This document shows, in pieces, positions 58,401-64,000 of a stretch of 64,000 nt of DNA. Under the pieces are notes generated by a model. The model searched no databases and had not been told where the DNA came from. It worked only from the letters and a program-made list of their open reading frames with translations. Origin of the DNA: Nicotiana tabacum (Eukaryota; Streptophyta; Magnoliopsida; Solanales; Solanaceae); the NCBI RefSeq assembly GCF_000715075.1, contig NC_134081.1, positions 105,388,108 through 105,452,107 of the forward strand. The letters are read 5' to 3'. The translations under genes were made by a program, and so were the position numbers. Each line of letters starts with the position of its first letter. Position 1 is the stretch's first letter.

Positions 58401-58858
58401 ATGTCTGGAAGCAATGACGTACCAAAGTGTTACTGTGGCAAACATGCGATTTTGAAGCCATGTTGGTCAAATTGCAATCTAGGGCGCATACGTTGGATGT
58501 GTAAATAAGTTGTAAGTTAATATTATTGAAAGTTATGTTTGTTAATAGTTTTTATATAACATGTTAATTAATAGTCTTTTGTTATCATTCCCATTGGTAG
58601 GACGAAAATCAATGTGATTTTGAAGAATGGTATAATGAACCAATTAACTAGGAATACTATAAATCATGTTTGCTAAACATTTGGAATCTGATCGGTGAGT
58701 ACAAACTCCAGATCTTAAAACTGCAAGAGCAACTTGCGACAGTGAAAGAGAAGCTGAAAGAGGCAGAAGAAGAAAATAATCGGTTGGAAGAAAAATCTAA
58801 GTGGTTGAAGCATAGAATAATGGGCGATAGTGACAAAATAAACACATGGATGCGTTAA
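58401..58858 (+). pseudogene. GRF-type zinc-finger and coiled-coil protein carried by the MULE
   Basis: Exon 1 starts at 58401 (MSGSNDVPKCYCGKHAILKP) and carries the GRF zinc-finger pattern: Cys-x-Cys-Gly, then NLGRIRWMC. An in-frame TAA (58506-58508) occurs just before a plausible donor. After an acceptor at 58600, exon 2 supplies the closing part (QCDFEEWYNEP), then another in-frame TAG (58649-58651). A Leu/Glu/Lys-rich coiled coil follows (LQEQLATVKEKLKEAEEENN). GRF zinc fingers bind nucleic acid in topoisomerases and nucleases, and stand-alone plant versions with a coiled-coil tail are common. The gene is broken twice, so I call it a pseudogene. Confidence 0.75.
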
Positions 58859-59442
58859 GTGTGACTTTTTATTTTTATGTTGTACGTGTCATGTATTATC
58901 TTTAATTTATAATGAATTTAAATTTATGATAAGTTGTCTTTTTTTGTGTGTTCTGGTGTTAAACTAATAAATAACTCAAAAAATAAAAACACACGTGCAA
59001 ATTATGTAAAACATCAATAATTTTGCTATTATATATTTAATGTCATATATACAACTCAGAATACATATCAATGAGTCTCACATCATGTATGCTTTAAAGC
59101 ATTGGCTGGCCTGAGGCGCATCCCATCCCGTCCGGCTATGCTATCAGGATCATCCTCATTACGTCGCCTCTTTATCGGAGGATGCGTTGCAGCATGATTG
59201 TCAGTAAGGCTGATAGGCTCGGTAGAAGCGATCGTTGGGCCACCAGTAACCTACAAAATAATAAGATATTTTAATATATGAAATATTGAATACTAGCGTA
59301 TGTGTTAGGCAAAAACATTCAATGGTCGTACCATGGTCTCAGCGGGCTCCTGAATAAGATCATCTGTCTCCGGCAAGCGAGTATCGTACAATGTGGCCTC
59401 CGTGACGGGTGATGGCGAAATCTTTAAAAAAATGTAAACAAT

Positions 59443-61849
59443 TTAGATATTACTGACTAATCTATAAGGTAAAAACAAATTGAAATAATAGTAATACAAA
59501 CAAACCTGCTCCTGAGTAGCCACACAATGCTCTATTGGAACATCGAGGTGCACTGGAGTAGATGAAGGTTGTGACGTCTCGCCCCAATTTGATACATCCC
59601 TATCTATGCTTGAACGATCCTCAGCAGCCCTCAGTGATGAGCCATATTTCAATTGTTGCCTACTATGTACCTCTCGTATCGGACAATCAACAGTAATCCT
59701 TGATGGCTCTGGACGATCAGAAAAATATTGATCCCATTCATGCTGCATAATGGTCGTGCACGCGATTAACATTGGAGCTGACGAGGTCAACTGTGAAGTC
59801 CCTGGTGATAGTTGCAGGCTGAATGACGACATATAATGAGGAACATCGTGTGGCTCAGGGTAATCACCCGGTTGATCATCTCTAATATTCTCCATGGGTG
59901 CCTCAATGCCCCCTTTTTGGGACCCCGTCCTCGCCGACCACTACCACCACGTGGGCCACCACTTCCTCTCTGGCCATGTCTGCCACCTCTACCACGTTCA
60001 GGGGCCACTGATGGACCATGATGGTACTCCTCGGGCTGCACATAAGCATCATCGTATCTTAAGCGCCCATCCTCTCGGGCACGTCTCAATGTGTCAACAG
60101 CAAGATCAATAACCCTACAGCCAAGCTAGTGCACAACTGTCGCTCCCTCGCCTGTATGCTGTAGCATCTCCAGGTACAACTAGTAGAACTGGTATAAGCC
60201 AATAACCTGCATAGTATATAAAATATTAATTAAAGAAAGATGTTAAAGTAATGTAACATTAAAAGTAAGTATAACAAATAATATACCAGTGCCTCATACC
60301 TCCCGGCGTATGGAACGTACCGACCACCAGTGCGATGAACGGGATTCCCGATGAGAAGATGGGTAAAACTGCGATACTAACCCATGTACTCATGCTCGCC
60401 GTCCAAATGGACAGGTGGAGGGTGTGGCGAAATCAGGCCATACCTCCGATCCTAATCCTCTATCTGAGCCTCTAGCCAGGTCAAGTATGTCTGGTCGACC
60501 TTGTGGCGATCATCACGCTGGTAATGTGTGGAATTCCAAGTGGGCGGAATAGGTACAAGCTAGGGTCGACCAAACTATCGAAGGAATCGCTCGGAGGCAT
60601 GATGCTCGACTATATCGAGACATATAAGTGGGACGGAAGAGCTCCACATAGCTCGACCGCAAGAGCAATAATCTGGAAATCCAGCTATGAGTGAGTCGCT
60701 ATATGGCCTCCATATGAATTATTTATTAAACATAATAATCATGAGTAAACACAAAACATATCAAGCTAGGCCAACTAAACTTAAGTATATATGTACCTGA
60801 GCACCTTCAAGTAAATCCAACAAATCCCTGTATTGAGGGAGATGATGTCGAGCCTCGACCTCGCGGGCTTGGCCTCACCTATCTACCCACCTCCTAGCTA
60901 GTGGGAGAAACAGTAGAAGTGGTGTATCCAGAGCTATCGGTGGCAGAGGTGGTTAGAACTGCAGAAACCGCTCCCAGGACAAAACCTAATATAGATTGTG
61001 GACGTAAAATTTAAGTAATTTTTTACTATGTATGTTTTAATCATAAAAAGAATTAACTATGTTTCTGCAACAGCGATATAAAACCGACAACGTCTCTCAC
61101 GGTGCCCATGCATGCCTGGCACATCTGCATATACAGGTAAGCTAGAACAACTCCACCCCATCTGTAACCAGGTAAATCATCTAGCCGCTCCAGATGATGT
61201 AGAAATCGCAAGCTGACTAGGTTTCCCGAAGTGTTCGGAAATAGTAAAGCACCAAACATCATCAGCGGCAACAGTCTCATCTGCCGGTCAATATCAACTG
61301 GCGGTGAGTCATCAGTAATCTCTGCGTGCAGCGCCACCAGATGCTGCCTAACGGGCGTCAACTGCAATCGACTGGCCCCACTCAATGCAGTCGGCTTCGC
61401 AGGCTGGGAACCGGTAAGCCTCTGCAACATATGAAGGTAGTCCTCTCTCGTATAGTCCCTAAGAGGATGGGGGTAAGCTACAAACATACCATCAACGGGC
61501 AACTCAAAAAGAACCTCCACGTCCTCTAGCGTGATGGTAGCATCGCCGATGGGTAGATGAAACATGTGCGTCTCCGGTCACCACCGTTGTATCATAGCCG
61601 TAATCATCACCCAGTCCAACTGTAACCGGACGATCTCTATAATCCTGTAAAAATCCATCCGCTGAAGGTGTCTAACTGTAGGGGATGCAGTGGGTGGTCC
61701 CTAATGAGCTCCCACAGATCGTCTATACGTGTGGGGTTGAAGGTCTGGGACAAACACTGCACATCCCAGATGTGTGAAGACCTATGGTTGCCCTAGAGCA
61801 TCAGTAGCTCTCGAGATGCAGGTCCGTGATGCACAAGGGGAAGCTTCAT
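59443..61849 (-). pseudogene. Plant mobile domain (PMD, MAIN-like) gene carried by the MULE
   Basis: Minus strand from the ATG at 61849 (MKLPLVHHGPASRELLML). An early in-frame TAG is followed by FNPTRIDDLWELIRDHPLHP. A frame change precedes the best-preserved exon at 61053-61565 (MFHLPIGDATITLEDVEVLF, GYRWGGVVLAYLYMQMCQAC). Around 60400-60620 the same family continues (HHASERFLRQFGRP, TWNSTHYQRDDRHKVDQTYL, EYMGWY). The C-terminus has a Gly/Arg-rich tract (59920-60000) and a Ser/Thr-rich tail, with a frame change at the A5G5 run near 59910. PMD proteins include Arabidopsis MAIN and MAIL1, and relatives occur widely in transposons. Confidence 0.85.
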
Positions 61850-63400
61850 GACGATATTTGTAAATTGAACAATATTAATTAAAGTATTTTGTTGTTTAAC
61901 CGTTTAACATATTTAAATATATTGCAATATTTTTTATATTATTATTTAATCGATAAATTTTCTATATTATTACTTAGGTTGATACATTTTCTATATTATT
62001 ATTATTTTATATTTTAGTTTCTTACATTTGTTTTTACTAGAATTCGGCAGGGTTTTGTTTGAACTATCATCCTTTTTCAGCTATTTTGGGTTATAAGAGT
62101 TTTAAATAATTAATTTTCATAACTAATCATGATATATTTAATAAATATTCATATAAAAATAATTAGGTTGACAAATTTTCTATATTATTATTTTATATGT
62201 TATTTTCTTACGTTGTTTGACTAAAATTCACGAGAGTTTTGTTTGAACTATCATCTTTTTTTTTTTCCAGATATTTTTGAGGTTAATAGAGAATTAAATA
62301 TTTAATTTTCAGAACTAGTAAGATATTATAGTAACTATTCATATACCAAATACTTAGGTTGATAAATTTTCTATATTAATATTTCATATGTTAGTTTCCT
62401 ACATTTTTTTACTAAAATTCTGCAGGGTTTTGTTTGAACTATCATCCTTTTTTTCAGATTTTTTGGGGTTATAATAGAATTAAATATTAAATTTTTATAA
62501 GTAATCAAGATATATTCAATAATTATTCATATAAAAAATACTACAAACTTAATGTTAAATAATATTGAGTCTATTTCATTCGTAACGATTTATTTGTTAA
62601 CTGTCATATTTTGCCCAAAATATTTGGGAGTATATCTTTTGTAATGTCAACTGATTTTGTGATTCATATTTAATATTTGATAATTATCTACTAATACATT
62701 AAATCCATAATTGAGTACTTTATCCGAGTTTGTTAAGGAGAGCACATAGTTTTTATTCTAGACTACAGAATCTTAAACAGCACTAAAGTCACACTACTCT
62801 AAATGGCGATAAACAAAGTCAACTACCATAAGCTAAGATTTATTATCAGTTTTACTACACTAAAGGGCACTACATAACAATTAAAGGCACAACATAACAC
62901 TAAAGGGCACTAACAACAATAAAGTCACATATTAATACACGTACAACACTAAAATCACATATATCACTAATTATTCAATAAAATAATAATATATATTTTT
63001 AATAATTTTTTAGCACATAAATAAACTAATCCGGATAAAAAATAAAAAAATAATTATACCACAAAATGATCACAAAAAATATACAACACAGTAGAAACAA
63101 CTAATATACACTTTATATACACGCGTTTTACCAAAAAGTAAGTCGGAATACCTCGATTTACAGCTTTTTGAATTGTGAAAAATTGATGATTTGGGAGCTG
63201 AAACGAGCAATAGACGAGATTCACTACACGACAATGCCTTGGATCTGGTGTTAGCTCGCTAAAATAGGGAGGGGACATAATTTTTGTGGGACGGGTGGGC
63301 TCCAATGGAGATTTTTGAATAAAAAATGGAGGGGGGGGGGGGGGGAGGGACCGTTTCACAGCGTTCTGTCGAGGAAGATGGATGAGCCATTTTTTTATAT
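61850..63400. other. AT-rich right interior of the MULE
   Basis: No gene. It holds three tandem copies of a 190-bp repeat, a 'cactaaagggcactac' low-complexity stretch near 62860-62960, and an 18-G run near 63332-63350. Confidence 0.55.
61976..62545. repeat. Three imperfect tandem copies of a 190-bp unit in the MULE
   Basis: Copies begin AGGTTGA(T/C)A(C/A)ATTTTCTATA at 61976, 62165 and 62356. Each continues through 'gggttttgtttgaactatcatc' to an 'atattcatataaaaaata' end. No coding content. Confidence 0.85.
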
Positions 63401-63688
63401 AGACATAGCGCATATATGGGATGCGCTATACCTACCTGTTTTTTTCAACTTCAGGCATAGCGCATCCCGTATATGCGCTACACTTATATTTTGACCGCCA
63501 TTTTAAAATTTAAATATAGTACTTGAGTGACATGTGCTATACTTTAACGGACAAACGTGCCGTTAAAGTATAACGCATTCAACCCCATGTGTTATATATA
63601 AATTGGCCATCAATTGGTTTTTTATCTATTTTTGTGGTTTGAGTCCAAAAATATAATGCTCTGGTTTCAGACTCTAAAATACACCGAG
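63400..63688 (-). repeat. Right terminal inverted repeat of the MULE
   Basis: Inverse partner of 54248-54510. Its inner part repeats the motif as CATAGCGCATATATGGGATG followed by cgctat (63406-63431), and again as GCATAGCGCATCCCGTATAT followed by gcgctac (63454-63480). Confidence 0.88.
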
Positions 63689-64000
63689 ATCTATTCACTT
63701 GGGACTCATTTGATGGTTGATCAAGTTATTTTGAAATTATAATAATCGGATTATAATAAGATATTTAAACGATATTAGGAATATTCAGTGAATATATTTT
63801 TATTTGTAAATATTTGATTCCATGATTGTTACCACATAATATAAAAGTGTTGCATAAAAATAATAGCATAATTATGATATAAACAATCGTAGATGAATTG
63901 CTAATATAGGTGTAGATAATAAAATTGCGTCGAGAAAATAAAATCAAGATCGAAAAATATTGCAACAATCATAGTATTTTATTTTAAATATTCGAGTGTT
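63689..64000. other. Right flank, no gene recognised
   Basis: AT-rich DNA outside the MULE with no supportable feature. Confidence 0.45.

Larger units (their letters stand above)
54248..63688. mobile_element. Large Mutator-like element (MULE) carrying three genes
   Basis: Long terminal inverted repeats bound about 9.4 kb. The best-matched part is 54337-54428 against 63508-63604, sharing GTTGAATGCGTTATACTTTA followed by ACG(A/G)CACGTTTGTCCGTTAA. Weaker similarity extends out to about 54248 and 63688. Inside are a MURA-type transposase, a GRF zinc-finger gene (both plus strand) and a plant-mobile-domain gene (minus strand), all with stops or frameshifts. I could not find a clean 9-bp target duplication, so the outer limits are approximate. 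The combination marks this as an autonomous-type MULE that has decayed. Confidence 0.85.

Noticed and set aside
59894..60112. Plus-strand frames rich in Pro/His opposite the PMD gene
   Set aside because: They are the antisense of the Gly/Arg-rich tract of the minus-strand PMD gene.
59443..61849. PMD gene as an intact host gene (MAIN/MAIL family)
   Set aside because: It has in-frame stops and frame changes and lies between the inverted repeats of the MULE.

Overview
The window is nuclear DNA of a flowering plant, almost certainly a member of the Solanaceae; I cannot fix the genus. Intron-containing plant genes (an F-box/LRR gene, a LAZ1-type DUF300 membrane protein, a group E-like PP2C, a small cell-wall protein) sit among dense plant transposons. 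The family-level inference rests on TS-type and Au-type SINE remnants, an RTE LINE ending in (TTG)n, and MITE/CACTA termini of kinds typical of tobacco, tomato and pepper relatives.

Layout. 1-1867: first exon of an F-box/LRR gene on the minus strand, with a MITE in what looks like its intron. 1868-8028: gene-poor DNA holding a 724-bp non-autonomous CACTA element that carries a decayed tRNA-Gly(GCC), and a 198-bp hAT-type MITE. 8029-19927: a complete eight-exon LAZ1 homologue on the minus strand. Its last intron is more than 7 kb long because a 4.4-kb Copia element (intact LTRs and target duplication, no gag) sits inside it. Other introns hold a Harbinger-type MITE with an Au-type SINE nested in it, and a TS-type SINE fragment. 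21229-21387: a 52-residue single-pass membrane protein. 21877-22793: a solo LTR. 26192-26542: a secreted Gly/Pro-rich cell-wall protein. 28297-34618: a Copia element of the same family as the solo LTR, with only two obvious coding lesions. 34619-36417: degraded non-coding repeat DNA. 36418 to about 41947: a third, older Copia on the minus strand. 43106-46889: a complete five-exon PP2C gene on the minus strand with a tiny MITE in intron 1. About 48490-51867: a decayed RTE-clade LINE. About 54248-63688: a large Mutator-like element with long terminal inverted repeats enclosing a broken MURA transposase, a broken GRF zinc-finger gene and a broken plant-mobile-domain (MAIN-like) gene.

How the parts relate. 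The host genes look intact and share no pathway: LAZ1 homologues act at membranes in cell death and hormone signalling, PP2C dephosphorylates proteins, and the cell-wall protein is secreted. The less ordinary content is in the mobile DNA: the multi-gene Mutator-like cassette with a repeated palindromic motif in its ends and interior, the tRNA gene inside a CACTA element, a LINE tail and SINE tail that share sequence within one window, and a Copia whose expected primer-binding site is replaced by a sequence complementary to its own LTR. Exon boundaries were chosen by hand from GT/AG sites and reading-frame continuity; no transcript evidence was available.
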